A DNA stretch of 64,000 bases from Pseudocolwellia sp048296855 (lineage in GTDB: Bacteria > Pseudomonadota > Gammaproteobacteria > Enterobacterales > Alteromonadaceae): NCBI GenBank assembly GCA_048296855.1, contig CP182631.1; one strand, 5' to 3'. Positions 1 to 9,341 of this stretch are shown piece by piece (the stretch's first letter is position 1; each line of letters begins with the position of its first letter). The notes beneath the pieces were generated by a model. That model was given only the letters and a program-made list of their open reading frames with translations, had not been told where the DNA came from and did not search any database. Position numbers and translations under genes: made by a program.

Positions 1-212
1 GTCCTGGCGAAGGCAAAGTAAAAGACTTTAGCCAAAAGCTTTTAGATTATATTGCTGAGCATAATGGTATAAGCCCGTTACACGATAAAAGCGCCCCTGA
101 AGACATTCAAAAAGCATTGGGCGTCAGTAAAAAAACCTTTAAAGCAACCGTAGGTAATTTACTTAAAAAAGGTAAAGTAAAAATTACACCTGAAGGCATA
201 ACCCTTATTTAA
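1..212 (+). CDS. cvfB: CvfB/YitL-like S1 RNA-binding protein, C-terminal fragment
   Basis: An open frame enters from the left edge (first full codon at base 3) and ends with TAA at 210-212, giving about 69 residues. The translated end resembles the C-terminal winged-helix domain of CvfB/YitL proteins: a KDFSQKLLDYI helix, then ISPLHDKSAPEDI, a KALGVSKKTFKATVG helix-turn-helix segment, and a final strand ending GITLI. In the family, S1-type OB domains precede this domain and the protein binds RNA, but those domains lie outside the window. It is on the same strand as the channel gene 33 bp downstream. The family call is from recognition of the C-terminal pattern only. Confidence 0.72.
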   Translation, partial: PGEGKVKDFSQKLLDYIAEHNGISPLHDKSAPEDIQKALGVSKKTFKATVGNLLKKGKVKITPEGITLI

Positions 213-245
213 ATAGACCCCTAGTAACTGAAATAGACATAAATA

Positions 246-1151
246 ATGACAGAACAAGTAACCGATACAGCAAGCACATCACAAAAAGTGGTAGAAGTTA
301 TTAATCCCGCTAATTTATTAAAAAATGAAATAGATCAAATGGCGCATATTTATCAAATCGTCATTGATTTCTTTACGAATTATAGCTTCCAAATAGTGGG
401 CGCTATCATCATTTTTATTATCGGCTATATTTTAGCGGGTAAAGTAGCAGGCATGCTTTTACGCGTGTGCGAACGTCATAATCTTGATGTAACACTAAGC
501 CGTTTTATTGCGAATAGTAGCCGTATGATACTTGTACTCATGATTGCTATTATCGCCTTAGGTAAATTAGGTATAAGTGTTACACCATTTATAGCCGCTA
601 TTGGTGCTGTGTCTTTAGGTGCAGGATTAGCGTTACAAGGTTTACTATCAAATTATGCAGCTGGGTTTAATATTATTATTACGCGCCCTTTTGTAGTTGG
701 CGATACCATTATTGTAAAAGGTGTTACAGGCGTTGTTAAAGAAGTACTGCTCGCGCATACCATTATTTATGATGAAGATAATGTAAGAATAACGATCCCT
801 AACAAACATATTGTAGGCGAAATATTACAAAACTCGCTTCATGATTCGTTATTAGAATTAAACGTAGGCATTGCCTATAGCGAAAATCCTATTGAAGTTA
901 TTGAGTTACTAAATAAAGTCATTTTATCTACAGGTGTCGTGAGTGAAACACGTGAACCACAAATAGGGATTGATGAATTTGCCGATAGCGCTATTAATAT
1001 TTCTATTCGTTTATGGACACCTACAGTCAACTTATACACAGCCAAGTTTACCGCTTACAAAGCTATTTACTTAGCCCTTGATGAAGCTAACATTCAAATA
1101 CCGTTCCCACAACGCGATGTTCATATGATTCAACCTGAAACTAAGGTTTAA
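246..1151 (+). CDS. mscS: Small-conductance mechanosensitive channel (MscS family)
   Basis: This 301-residue inner-membrane channel opens under membrane tension and releases solutes during hypo-osmotic shock. A hydrophilic N-terminus is followed by TM1 (about 49-68), TM2 (about 93-108) and the glycine/alanine-rich pore helix TM3 (about 112-140) containing AVSLGAGLALQGLLSNYAAG, the MscS pore signature. The beta domain follows (TRPFVVGDTI near 146-155), then a mixed alpha/beta C-terminal vestibule. Length is close to E. coli MscS (286). The ATG at 246 lies 33 bp after the preceding stop, so it could be cotranscribed with the cvfB-like gene. An insertion sequence begins 39 bp downstream of its stop. 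Function is well supported by family. Confidence 0.93.
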   Translation: MTEQVTDTASTSQKVVEVINPANLLKNEIDQMAHIYQIVIDFFTNYSFQIVGAIIIFIIGYILAGKVAGMLLRVCERHNLDVTLSRFIANSSRMILVLMIAIIALGKLGISVTPFIAAIGAVSLGAGLALQGLLSNYAAGFNIIITRPFVVGDTIIVKGVTGVVKEVLLAHTIIYDEDNVRITIPNKHIVGEILQNSLHDSLLELNVGIAYSENPIEVIELLNKVILSTGVVSETREPQIGIDEFADSAINISIRLWTPTVNLYTAKFTAYKAIYLALDEANIQIPFPQRDVHMIQPETKV

Positions 1152-1190
1152 GGCTTACCTAAAGTTGTTTTGTATTAAAATAATTCATTA

Positions 1191-1225
1191 AAAAAGGCGC
1201 TTTGGCGTAATGCCGATCAGTTAAG
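1191..1225 (+). repeat. Left terminal inverted repeat of the IS4-family element
   Basis: 35 bp matching the reverse complement of 2616-2650 except in a short inner segment and three bases near the inner side. The matched core is GCGTAATGCCG. The segment CGCTTTGGCG occurs in the same orientation at both ends. Confidence 0.8.
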
Positions 1226-1270
1226 AAATGTTTAACGATCCATTGACCGATCTTCTGGTTAGTATATAAA

Positions 1271-1294
1271 GGCTTCTGAATTTATTCAGGAGCC
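1271..1294 (+). promoter_or_regulatory. Hairpin covering the transposase ribosome-binding site
   Basis: GGCTTCTGAA (1271-1280), loop TTTA, then TTCAGGAGCC (1285-1294) form a 10-bp stem with one G-T pair. The right arm contains the AGGAG ribosome-binding site (1288-1292) of the TTG-started transposase at 1302. A T-rich run follows the stem, so it could also act as a weak terminator for transcripts entering from mscS. Both outcomes would limit transposase made from outside promoters, as known for IS10 and IS50. The role here is inferred from position. Confidence 0.65.
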
Positions 1295-1301
1295 TTTTCT
1301 T

Positions 1302-2624
1302 TTGCAACTCTCTACCGCCTTATCACAAGTTTCACAAAATAGTTTTACTGAATTTACAGGATTAAGTGAATTATTAGACCCAAGCATCGTTGATGAAGCG
1401 TTGGCTCAGTCAGGTATTGCGACCATAAGGAAGCGCAAGCTTCCTATGGAGCAAATGGTGTGGGCTGTTATTGGTATGGCTTTATTTCGTAAAATGTCTA
1501 TCCGCCAATTAGTTAATCAGCTTGATATCATTCTACCTAACGGTGACCCCTATGTTGCACCTAGTGCCGTAACACAAGCAAGAAAGAAACTTGGTCATAA
1601 AGCAATAGAATCTATTTTTAATAAAACACAATCGCTATGGCATGAGGAGTCTACTCACCCAACATGGTGTGGGTTGACACTATTAGGTGTTGATGGCGTT
1701 GTATGGCGAACACCTGACTCAAAAGAAAATAATGAATATTTTGCACGTACAGGAAACTCTCATGGCAAGGCAAGTTACCCCCAAGTGCGCATGGTATGCC
1801 AGATGGAATTAACAAGTCATTTATTAACACAAAGTGCTTTTGATAGTGTTGATATTAACGAAATGAAATTAGCTGGCTCGCTAGTTGAAACAACACCAGA
1901 TCATAGCTTGACACTATTTGATAGAGGCTTCTACTCGCTTGGATTACTTTATCGTTGGCAATCCACGGGAATATCACGTCATTGGCTGATACCGCTAAAA
2001 AAGAACGTACAATATGACATTGTTCGTTCATTAGGACGCCAAGATAAAATAGTTCGTTTAACCGCCTGTCCCCAAGCACGAAAGAAGTTTCCTGAATTAC
2101 CTGAATCAATTGAAGCTCGATTAGTATCGAGAAAGGTTAATGGTAAAGCGTGCGAAGTGTTAACGTCTATGACGGATGCAATGAAGTTTCCTGTCGCTGA
2201 TATTGTCGATTTATACGGACATCGGTGGGAGATAGAACTTGGTTTTAGAGAAATGAAGCAGTCACTACTTGATAGCCAATTTACCTTGCGTAGTAATCAA
2301 CCTGAGCTTATAAAACAAGAGTTGTGGGGGATATTACTCGCTTATAATCTGATCCGTTATCAAATGGTATTAATGGCGAAGTCACTCGATTCAATACATC
2401 CAAACCAATTAAGTTTTCATGGTGCTTCAATGCACATAATTTATCAACTGACTATGTTGCCATTTTGTTCGCCAGGAAATGTGTCAAAATTTGTTATGGA
2501 TATAACCAAAAGTGCCAAACAGTTTGTATTGCCAGCACGTAGAGAGCGGAGTTATCCGCGAGAATTGAAGTGTTCTAAGAATAGGTACCCTGTTAAAAAA
2601 AGAAATGCCGCTCACCTTAAGTGA
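1302..2624 (+). CDS. IS4-family transposase (DDE, YREK signature)
   Basis: A 440-residue transposase. The N-terminal IS4 domain (about 1-115) is followed by the RNase H-like DDE domain: Asp131 in LLGVDGVVWRTPD, Asp207 in LFDRGFYS, and the YREK motif Y305-x2-R308-x3-E312-x6-K319 in YGHRWEIELGFREMKQ. All three catalytic acids are present. Translation probably starts at TTG 1302, nine bases after AGGAG; there is no better ATG before the conserved N-terminal region. The stop lies inside the right terminal repeat region. A hairpin covers the ribosome-binding site, which would keep expression low. The C-terminus is basic and consistent with full length. Confidence 0.93.
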   Translation: MQLSTALSQVSQNSFTEFTGLSELLDPSIVDEALAQSGIATIRKRKLPMEQMVWAVIGMALFRKMSIRQLVNQLDIILPNGDPYVAPSAVTQARKKLGHKAIESIFNKTQSLWHEESTHPTWCGLTLLGVDGVVWRTPDSKENNEYFARTGNSHGKASYPQVRMVCQMELTSHLLTQSAFDSVDINEMKLAGSLVETTPDHSLTLFDRGFYSLGLLYRWQSTGISRHWLIPLKKNVQYDIVRSLGRQDKIVRLTACPQARKKFPELPESIEARLVSRKVNGKACEVLTSMTDAMKFPVADIVDLYGHRWEIELGFREMKQSLLDSQFTLRSNQPELIKQELWGILLAYNLIRYQMVLMAKSLDSIHPNQLSFHGASMHIIYQLTMLPFCSPGNVSKFVMDITKSAKQFVLPARRERSYPRELKCSKNRYPVKKRNAAHLK

Positions 2625-2650
2625 ACGGCATTACGCTTTGGCGCCTTTTT
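2616..2650 (-). repeat. Right terminal inverted repeat of the IS4-family element
   Basis: Its reverse complement matches 1191-1225. It overlaps the last codons of the transposase. Together with ATGCCGCTCAC just before it, it can fold into a hairpin (ATGCCG...CGGCAT), a plausible end for the transposase transcript. Confidence 0.8.
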
Positions 2651-2676
2651 GTTATCTATAACTCAAGTTAATCGTA

Positions 2677-4116
2677 TTACTGAGTTCCACCAACTGTCAT
2701 TTCATCAACCTTTAATGTAGGTTGACCAACACCAACGGGTATACTTTGTCCGTCTTTACCACACACACCAACACCTGCATCAATAGCTAAGTCATTACCT
2801 ACCATACTCACTTTCTTCATAGCTTCTGGTCCACTACCTATTAACGTTGCGCCTTTAACAGGAGAAGTAATTTCACCATTTTCAATTAAGTAAGCTTCTG
2901 AGCTGGTAAATACAAATTTACCTGAAGTAATATCTACTTGTCCGCCAGCAAAGTGTGGTGCATAAATCCCTCTTTTAACTGACTTAATAATATCTTTTGG
3001 ATCATGCTCTCCGGCAAGCATATAAGTATTTGTCATTCTAGGCATAGGTAAGTGAGCGTATGACTCTCTTCGTCCGTTACCAGTAGGTTTAACACCCATG
3101 AGTGATGCATTATGCTTGTCTTGCATGTAACCTTTTAAAATGCCCTTTTCAATAAGCACATTATACTGACCTGGTGTACCCTCATCATCTATGTTGATAG
3201 ATCCACGGCGATTAGCCATCGTGCCATCATCAACAATAGTACAATGCTCAGATGCTACTTTCTGTCCTACTTTGCCAGAAAATGCTGACGATCCTTTACG
3301 GTTAAAATCACCTTCTAAACCATGACCAACTGCTTCATGTAATAATACGCCCGGCCAACCTGCACCTAATACCACAGGGAAGTTTCCAGCTGGTGCTTCT
3401 AATGCTACAAGGTTAACTAAAGCTTGGCGTACGGCTTCTTCAGCATAATTTAAGTATCTAGCTTGTTTCCCTTCCACTTCAAAAAAGTAGCTATAATCGG
3501 TTCTTGCTCCGCCGCCAGAACTTGCTCGTTCGCGCTTACCGTTGTCTTCAACCAACACAGAGCAGTTAAGACGAATTAATGGGCGAATATCGGTTGCATA
3601 AGTACCGTCTGTTGCTGCAACAAGAATTTTTTCAAACACACCAGACAAGCTAACAATAACTTGTTTTACACGTTGGTCAATTGAACGCGCATGGGCTTCA
3701 ACTTCGTGCAATAAATTGATTTTTTGCTCTTGCCCTAAGCTATCTAAAGGATCTACACCTAGATAAATTTCAGGTTGAGTTTGACGGCTAAAGGCTTTTA
3801 CTGAGCCGCTTTGTTCTGCTTTAGTAATGCCTTTTGCGGCATCAGCTGCTTTTGTAAGAGCAGCGGGTGAAATATCATCAGAATAAGCAAAACCTGTTTT
3901 TTCACCTGAAATAGCTCTAACACCTACACCACGCTCTATATTGTAAGAACCTTCTTTTACAATACCGTCTTCTAACATCCAAGATTCGTGTCGACTTGAT
4001 TGAAAGTATAAATCGGCAAAATCAACGTTTCGTTGCACCATGTTATGTAATGTTTGATTTAAAAAATCGGTGTCTATTTGGCTATCTGCCAAGAGCTCGC
4101 GCTCAATATTATTCAT
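2677..4116 (-). CDS. tldD: Metalloprotease TldD
   Basis: TldD (479 residues) works with PmbA/TldE as a cytoplasmic Zn protease that degrades unfolded or linear peptides, matures microcin B17 in E. coli and processes CcdA. The metal-binding HExxxH motif is visible as H260-E261-x2-G-H264 in LLHEAVGHGLEGD. The C-terminal region with GGTQ at the end fits the family. It is the last gene of the yhdP-nit-tldD run: its start overlaps the nitrilase stop by 8 bp, which suggests translational coupling. The partner pmbA is not in the window. Confidence 0.96.
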   Translation of the reverse strand: MNNIERELLADSQIDTDFLNQTLHNMVQRNVDFADLYFQSSRHESWMLEDGIVKEGSYNIERGVGVRAISGEKTGFAYSDDISPAALTKAADAAKGITKAEQSGSVKAFSRQTQPEIYLGVDPLDSLGQEQKINLLHEVEAHARSIDQRVKQVIVSLSGVFEKILVAATDGTYATDIRPLIRLNCSVLVEDNGKRERASSGGGARTDYSYFFEVEGKQARYLNYAEEAVRQALVNLVALEAPAGNFPVVLGAGWPGVLLHEAVGHGLEGDFNRKGSSAFSGKVGQKVASEHCTIVDDGTMANRRGSINIDDEGTPGQYNVLIEKGILKGYMQDKHNASLMGVKPTGNGRRESYAHLPMPRMTNTYMLAGEHDPKDIIKSVKRGIYAPHFAGGQVDITSGKFVFTSSEAYLIENGEITSPVKGATLIGSGPEAMKKVSMVGNDLAIDAGVGVCGKDGQSIPVGVGQPTLKVDEMTVGGTQ

Positions 4117-4978
4117 ATGGGGTCAACTTAGATGTAAATTTATTATGTTCGGTTACTGGCATAGCTTGTCGCACTTTTGCCAGCGCTTCTGGTGAATAGG
4201 TTGTGGTAATTACGCCCTCACCATCAGGTGCACACGCTTGAATTTCACCCCAAGGTGAAATAATCATACTGTGCCCCCATGTTTCTCTTCCGTTTTCATG
4301 TGTACCTTGCTGACCTGCAGCAATAATATACACTTGATTTTCAATTGCTCTCGCTTGTAACAAGGCTTGCCAATGTGCTTTACCTGTAGTGGCAGTAAAA
4401 GCACTCGGCACAGTAATAATATCAGCGCCCAGTAATCTTAATTGGCGATATAATTCAGGAAAACGTAAATCATAGCAAATACTTAAACCAATATTAGCGT
4501 TTTTAGTTGCAGCAATGCTTAGTTTATCACCACCTTGAGTATGTGTTGACTCTAAATATTGCTTTTGACCATCGCTAACTTTCGCATCAAATAAATGGAT
4601 TTTATCGTAACGTTGAATAAGCTCTCCTTCTGGAGAAAAGACCAAACAAGAGTTAGTGAATTTTTCGCTACTGCTGTTTTGCTTTTTGTTGTCCGAAATA
4701 TCATTATCAACTAGCAGGGGTAAACTGCCAGCAACAAGACAAACATGATATTTTTTAGCTAAAGCTGATAAGCCATTTACGGCAAAGTTACTAATGTGAT
4801 TTTCTTTAGCAAGGTTTAATTGATCTTTCTCTGTACCACCAAAAAACAAACAACATTCAGGTAATACCACAATATGCTCATCTGACTCAGGTAAGGCTTT
4901 AAGAAAAGCGTCAATTGTATTTAAATTATTTTCTACATTAGGTTTGGAGCATAACTGTATAGCTGACAAACTAACCAT
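4109..4978 (-). CDS. Nitrilase-superfamily carbon-nitrogen hydrolase (Nit/YbeM type)
   Basis: A 289-residue nitrilase-fold amidohydrolase with the complete catalytic triad: Glu41 in VLPECCLFFGG, Lys126 in RYDKIHLFD and Cys168 in SICYDLRFPELYR. The last motif matches the Nit1/NitA branch that repairs deaminated glutathione, so that is the likely substrate, but branch assignment from motifs alone is not decisive. The gene overlaps yhdP by 8 bp upstream and tldD by 8 bp downstream. The yhdP-nit-tldD order is common in gammaproteobacteria. Confidence 0.9.
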   Translation of the reverse strand: MVSLSAIQLCSKPNVENNLNTIDAFLKALPESDEHIVVLPECCLFFGGTEKDQLNLAKENHISNFAVNGLSALAKKYHVCLVAGSLPLLVDNDISDNKKQNSSSEKFTNSCLVFSPEGELIQRYDKIHLFDAKVSDGQKQYLESTHTQGGDKLSIAATKNANIGLSICYDLRFPELYRQLRLLGADIITVPSAFTATTGKAHWQALLQARAIENQVYIIAAGQQGTHENGRETWGHSMIISPWGEIQACAPDGEGVITTTYSPEALAKVRQAMPVTEHNKFTSKLTPYE

Positions 4979-7900
4979 CTATTTCACTCTTTTTTGGTAA
5001 TTCGCTCGATTCGGAATTGTTGTTTTGTGTTTCACTTGTAGGAGTAACGATAACATCTTCAACTATTTGAGGTGGTGTTGTTTTTCCAACACTGATATTG
5101 CGAGTTTTACGATTTACGTCTTTAAAAATAGGTTGAGACATGTTGCCTGTTAATTCAAAGTTCATTTCGTAATACACTTTTGAGGTGATCACTTCTTCAA
5201 GCGCAATACCCGCTAAAAATGCAACAGGGTTTAATGTAGCTATCCACGCAAGCGCTGGTAAGCTGGAAGTAACATTAGGTTTATAAGACATACGAAGATC
5301 AAGTAACTCTTTGCCTAAATCGGTATTTCCTTTAACTTCTAAATCTCCTGCTGCACCTTTCATAAACAAATTGTCGGTATACATAATACCGTCTTTGAGC
5401 TGAAAATCCCCGCTAATACTGCTGTAGAACATACCATCAGAAAAAATATCTCTAAAATCGAAGCTTAGTTTTCGTACCAATGATTGCAAACTCAATACCG
5501 AGAAAACCCTTGCTTGATCAGGTACTTCCGCTAAATAGCCATCGTCTAATTTTGCATTAAACTGGCCATTTAATTTGGCAACATCAAACTCGTAAGGACT
5601 TGCTTGCCAATTAAAAGCAAACTCGCTACGTAAACCACTGTCTTTAATTGTTGGAGTATAGCCAAGCTTTTCGGTTTCTTGTTCAAGATCTTTTGTATCA
5701 ATAAAACCAGTAAAGCTACTTGTATCTATACCGTTTTTTTGACTCCAAGCCCCGTTTAACTCGATAGCAAATTTATCTCTTGATGCCTCAAATTTATTCA
5801 ATAAAATTTGGTTTTCGCTATTTCGCTCAATAGCAAAGCTCACTTTGCCTAAATCTATATTATCAATAATACAGCTACCACACTGAAGCATCAGTGGAGG
5901 TAATTGTGTATACATTTTTTGGTTAAATAAATTGGCGTCTTGTTGCTCTGCTTGCAGTGTATCTTCAGAAGTTAGACTAGCTGCATCAAGGTTATCATCA
6001 GGTTCTTCTTTAGTGAGTTTAGCTAAGTGAATAAAGTCAGCATTTACCTCTATGCCTTTTTCAGCTATATCATTATGAATAGTGACCTGAGTTCTGACTT
6101 CTTTAGAATTAATATCGAGTAACCAAGACGTTTCATTACTATCTAAGTTAAAAATCATACTAGATAAAGAATAATCACCGTAAAGTAACGAACCTATTTC
6201 CCCTCTTATGCGCTCAGGTTTTTCTAATAAAGGCACTTTTTGAGGTTTACTATTATCGCTAACAGTATTCGCTACATTACCGGTTAATTTAATATCATCA
6301 GATGTATTAATCGATTCTATAATGTCAAAAATAAAAGGTTGCCACTCCTCAACATCAGCTTGAGCTAACTTAGTCGTGATATGAAAACCTTGAGTAGGTA
6401 AAAGCATTTCTTCAGCACCTAATACTAAATGCGCCTTTGAAAAAGAAATATTGTCATGATTAAGTACACCATAAAACTGCAACTGTTCGCCAACTGAAGC
6501 ATTAATCGTCGTATTATATGTTTGACCTGTTACATGAGTTTTTAGCGCAAGCACTTCCCCTGCTTTTTTTGTATAAGGCGAAGGTAAATTAAGTTCTGTT
6601 TTATCTAAAGTTGAATTAATATCCAAATCATAAGTAAACCCACCTTCATGGTACATGTTTAGCGATAACAAGCCTTGCCACGCCAAATTACCCGAACCAT
6701 ATTCCTGCAAGACTTCAGGTAATTGTTTTAACCATTCTTTACTTTCCCAATTAGCTTCAAGACTAATATTGGTATCAAAAAACATAGCTTTATCTTTTGC
6801 ATTAACGTCTAACTTTAAAGGCATACCACGCCACAACAAGGTTACGTTGTCAGCATTTATTTTATCGTTGTTATAGGCTAACTGGCCATTAACTTGAGTA
6901 AATAACATATTAGGTGTTTGTAAGTTAACGGTATTGTTTTTGAATTTAACCGTCCCTTTTGCCACCGCATTTTCAGGTTTATTTAAAGGTAAATCTAATG
7001 AAAACTCTCCTGAAATAGGTTTACTTATTACTAGTCGGTTTAAAGTATTGCCTACCGTTTTCTTAAGGGGACTTTTATTCATTAAACGAGTCACTAACCC
7101 CGGATTTGTTTGATTAAACGCGGCCTTTACCTTTAATACTTGTTCGTGTGATAAATCTTCAATTTGGGCTGTTACGCCTTTAACATCAATCCCATCTAAA
7201 TCCCCTTTACGACCTGTAATGAGCATACTGTTATTATTAAAAGTTAGATTGGCATTAAAGTTTTTAATTGCGGGCCAGTAAGGATCAAACTTAAACTCGG
7301 CCTCACTTAATTCAGCATCTACATTAAAAACACCTTCATTGTTTTTAAAAGGAAACTTATTAAGAGGACCATTAAATAGCACTTGCGCTTGATCAATCTT
7401 GCCATTAACAATTGCTCCATTAAGATAATTAACTAAATCTTCTCCCATTAAAATATTCGGAAAATAATGATTCGCTAATTCAGCTTTACCATTAATAATA
7501 CTGGCTAAAAGCGACATTTTGGTGTCTTCTTCTGGGGTTTTATCAACACTTATAGCCGCTGATAATGTTAGTTCATCTGAGGAAAACTCAATATTATCAC
7601 TTTCTAGGTTCCATGCTCCTTCCCCAAAGTTAAACATTAAGTCGGTAGAAAGTACGCTATAAGGAATAGGTTTAATAAAATGTTCAGCAAAATCAAGTGC
7701 ACCATTTTCAGACAGTAAACTCAGCTGAGTAGTATTGTTTTTAAAAACAAGTTCGCCATTTATATTTGAAACACCAGGAATTCCAACAAAGGGATGAGTC
7801 GTTATTCCTTTAATGTCTGCGACAACAGCTTGATTATTTTTTGACACCTGTAAAAATAGATCTTTAATAACGCCTACAGGGCTTGTTTGTTCTAATAATT

Positions 7901-8996
7901 GAGCAACATTTTTGTCGCTAGTAAATAAGGGCGCAATATCAGTTAACCCTTCGATACTCAAATCACTGATATAACCGCTTAAAATACCAGATACTTTTGA
8001 AAATTGAAGTTGAGTAGGTTGCCAAGACTTTTTATTAGTAATAAAAGTTAACGGGCTAGAAAGAATATTAAAGGCTTTCAAACCTTTATTATCTTGCTCT
8101 TTAACAAAGCGCGTTAATATTTGCCCTTGGTTAACACTAAAAAATTGATGCTGCTTACTATGAGTCCAACTGATTTCGTTATTGCCTAACGACACTTGTA
8201 ATTCTGTAGGGAATCCATTATCAATGGTTAACCATCCATCAAAATTAATAGCTGAATGCGTGTCTTTATTATCGATAGCAAAAATAGTATCTAACCAAGG
8301 TGTTATATTTAACTGATTCGCTTGTAAGTACACTTGCCCATCAAGTTCTTCAATTTCGTCACCATGTAGATCTAATATCACTTTAATATTGTTAGAGGTT
8401 AGTCCATCAACAATAACGTAGCCTTTACCTCTATGGCTATCGCCTTCGTTTAGCCAATCAAGTTGATTGATAAGTAACAATTTTTCCGTTTGACTGGTTT
8501 GAAAAACAATTTGGCTATTCAATAAAGAAAATCTACCGATCCTATCTAAAAAGATTTCGGCTATTCGAGCAACAAGGGGAGCATCTTTATCTTCGTTTTT
8601 TGTTTTTGCTGAAGTGTTAAAATTTTTAATAAAAACTTGAGCACCATCGAGGGTTACATCTTGGGTGATAATTCGACCTTTAGCTAGGCTTTGCCAAAAA
8701 TCTAAATGCACATGAATTTTATCGATGAAGATATCTGTAGACTGGGTTTCGAGCAGACTGACTTGTTTTATTACGATAGACGGACCCAGTTTTTCCCAGT
8801 CCATACTAAGTTCACCAATGGTTATTTGGCTATCATTAGTGGTGTTAATTAAATTTTGAACGTGCTCTCTATAATTATGTGCATAAGGTAATAACAAGCG
8901 AAAAGCACTAATTAATACAGCAAAAAGCACCAACAAAATGGCAATGCTTTTATAAACTCTGTTTAACCAACGGTTAATGACGCGAGAAGTACTCAT
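4971..8996 (-). CDS. yhdP: YhdP, AsmA-like inter-membrane phospholipid transport protein
   Basis: A 1341-residue protein with one N-terminal membrane anchor (about residues 15-37), a long beta-rich periplasmic part of repeated strands, and a C-terminal AsmA-like region. The end has FSDGMFYSSISGDFQL and a TNLGK-like segment, then a hydrophobic patch (LPALAWIATLNPVAFLAGIALEE) typical of YhdP/DUF3971 proteins. In E. coli, YhdP with TamB and YdbH carries phospholipids from the inner to the outer membrane along a beta groove. Length is near E. coli YhdP (1266). It heads the yhdP-nit-tldD run; a repeat element lies upstream between it and rng, so it probably has its own promoter or relies on read-through from rng. 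Confidence 0.93.
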   Translation of the reverse strand: MSTSRVINRWLNRVYKSIAILLVLFAVLISAFRLLLPYAHNYREHVQNLINTTNDSQITIGELSMDWEKLGPSIVIKQVSLLETQSTDIFIDKIHVHLDFWQSLAKGRIITQDVTLDGAQVFIKNFNTSAKTKNEDKDAPLVARIAEIFLDRIGRFSLLNSQIVFQTSQTEKLLLINQLDWLNEGDSHRGKGYVIVDGLTSNNIKVILDLHGDEIEELDGQVYLQANQLNITPWLDTIFAIDNKDTHSAINFDGWLTIDNGFPTELQVSLGNNEISWTHSKQHQFFSVNQGQILTRFVKEQDNKGLKAFNILSSPLTFITNKKSWQPTQLQFSKVSGILSGYISDLSIEGLTDIAPLFTSDKNVAQLLEQTSPVGVIKDLFLQVSKNNQAVVADIKGITTHPFVGIPGVSNINGELVFKNNTTQLSLLSENGALDFAEHFIKPIPYSVLSTDLMFNFGEGAWNLESDNIEFSSDELTLSAAISVDKTPEEDTKMSLLASIINGKAELANHYFPNILMGEDLVNYLNGAIVNGKIDQAQVLFNGPLNKFPFKNNEGVFNVDAELSEAEFKFDPYWPAIKNFNANLTFNNNSMLITGRKGDLDGIDVKGVTAQIEDLSHEQVLKVKAAFNQTNPGLVTRLMNKSPLKKTVGNTLNRLVISKPISGEFSLDLPLNKPENAVAKGTVKFKNNTVNLQTPNMLFTQVNGQLAYNNDKINADNVTLLWRGMPLKLDVNAKDKAMFFDTNISLEANWESKEWLKQLPEVLQEYGSGNLAWQGLLSLNMYHEGGFTYDLDINSTLDKTELNLPSPYTKKAGEVLALKTHVTGQTYNTTINASVGEQLQFYGVLNHDNISFSKAHLVLGAEEMLLPTQGFHITTKLAQADVEEWQPFIFDIIESINTSDDIKLTGNVANTVSDNSKPQKVPLLEKPERIRGEIGSLLYGDYSLSSMIFNLDSNETSWLLDINSKEVRTQVTIHNDIAEKGIEVNADFIHLAKLTKEEPDDNLDAASLTSEDTLQAEQQDANLFNQKMYTQLPPLMLQCGSCIIDNIDLGKVSFAIERNSENQILLNKFEASRDKFAIELNGAWSQKNGIDTSSFTGFIDTKDLEQETEKLGYTPTIKDSGLRSEFAFNWQASPYEFDVAKLNGQFNAKLDDGYLAEVPDQARVFSVLSLQSLVRKLSFDFRDIFSDGMFYSSISGDFQLKDGIMYTDNLFMKGAAGDLEVKGNTDLGKELLDLRMSYKPNVTSSLPALAWIATLNPVAFLAGIALEEVITSKVYYEMNFELTGNMSQPIFKDVNRKTRNISVGKTTPPQIVEDVIVTPTSETQNNNSESSELPKKSEIDG

Positions 8997-9032
8997 TAAT
9001 TTTTACAATATCACTTATTAATTAAATCATTA

Positions 9033-9295
9033 TATACCCGTAACCATTCAAGATGCAGGTTTCAGTGGGAACTAAAAACAATTTAGGCGAGGCATTAAGT
9101 TTATGTCATGGTTATTCCCTTACTAAAGTTAATAACGCTGCATACATTGTTTTTAGACCCATCGAAGAAGCACTTGAGCAAAATCACTTCTTCGTTAATG
9201 CTTTTTATAAGGGAGCGACCATTATTACAAAGCATTGCCTTGAATTGATATCGCTCAAGTGCTCTGAAATAGCCTCTTGATTGGTAACGGGTATA
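9033..9295 (+). repeat. Intergenic repeat family, copy 1 (uninterrupted, 263 bp)
   Basis: This is the uninterrupted form of a repeat also found at 36772-37082 (reverse orientation) and 62975-63287. It begins TATACCCGTAACCATTCAAG and ends with the inverse, TTGATTGGTAACGGGTATA, a ~21-bp imperfect terminal inverted repeat. The interior is nearly identical in all three copies. The short open frame in it is not preserved in the other copies, so I read it as non-coding. It fills most of the 345-bp yhdP-rng gap. Inverted ends, small size and lack of a gene suggest a MITE-like element; no transposase source is visible in the window. Confidence 0.88.
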
Positions 9296-9341
9296 AACCT
9301 GAACGTGTAACGGATTAATTCATTTCAATTAACCCAAAAAC

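Larger units (their letters stand above)
1191..2650 (+). mobile_element. IS4-family insertion sequence, apparently complete
   Basis: A 1460-bp unit is bounded by matching inverted ends. The left end 1191-1225 and the reverse complement of 2616-2650 share AAAAAGGCGC, then GCGTAATGCCG, then TTAAG. One full-length transposase gene with intact catalytic residues lies inside, so the element may still be active. I could not find a clear 10-13 bp target duplication next to the ends, so either the exact boundary is off by a few bases or the duplication has decayed. It sits between mscS and tldD and interrupts no recognisable gene. Confidence 0.85.

Noticed and set aside
1855..2109. Antisense frame in the transposase
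   Set aside because: Shadow of the transposase frame; the transposase has all catalytic residues.
9053..9280. 75-residue plus-strand frame inside repeat copy 1
   Set aside because: The frame is broken by inserts and substitutions in the other two copies, so it is not a conserved gene.
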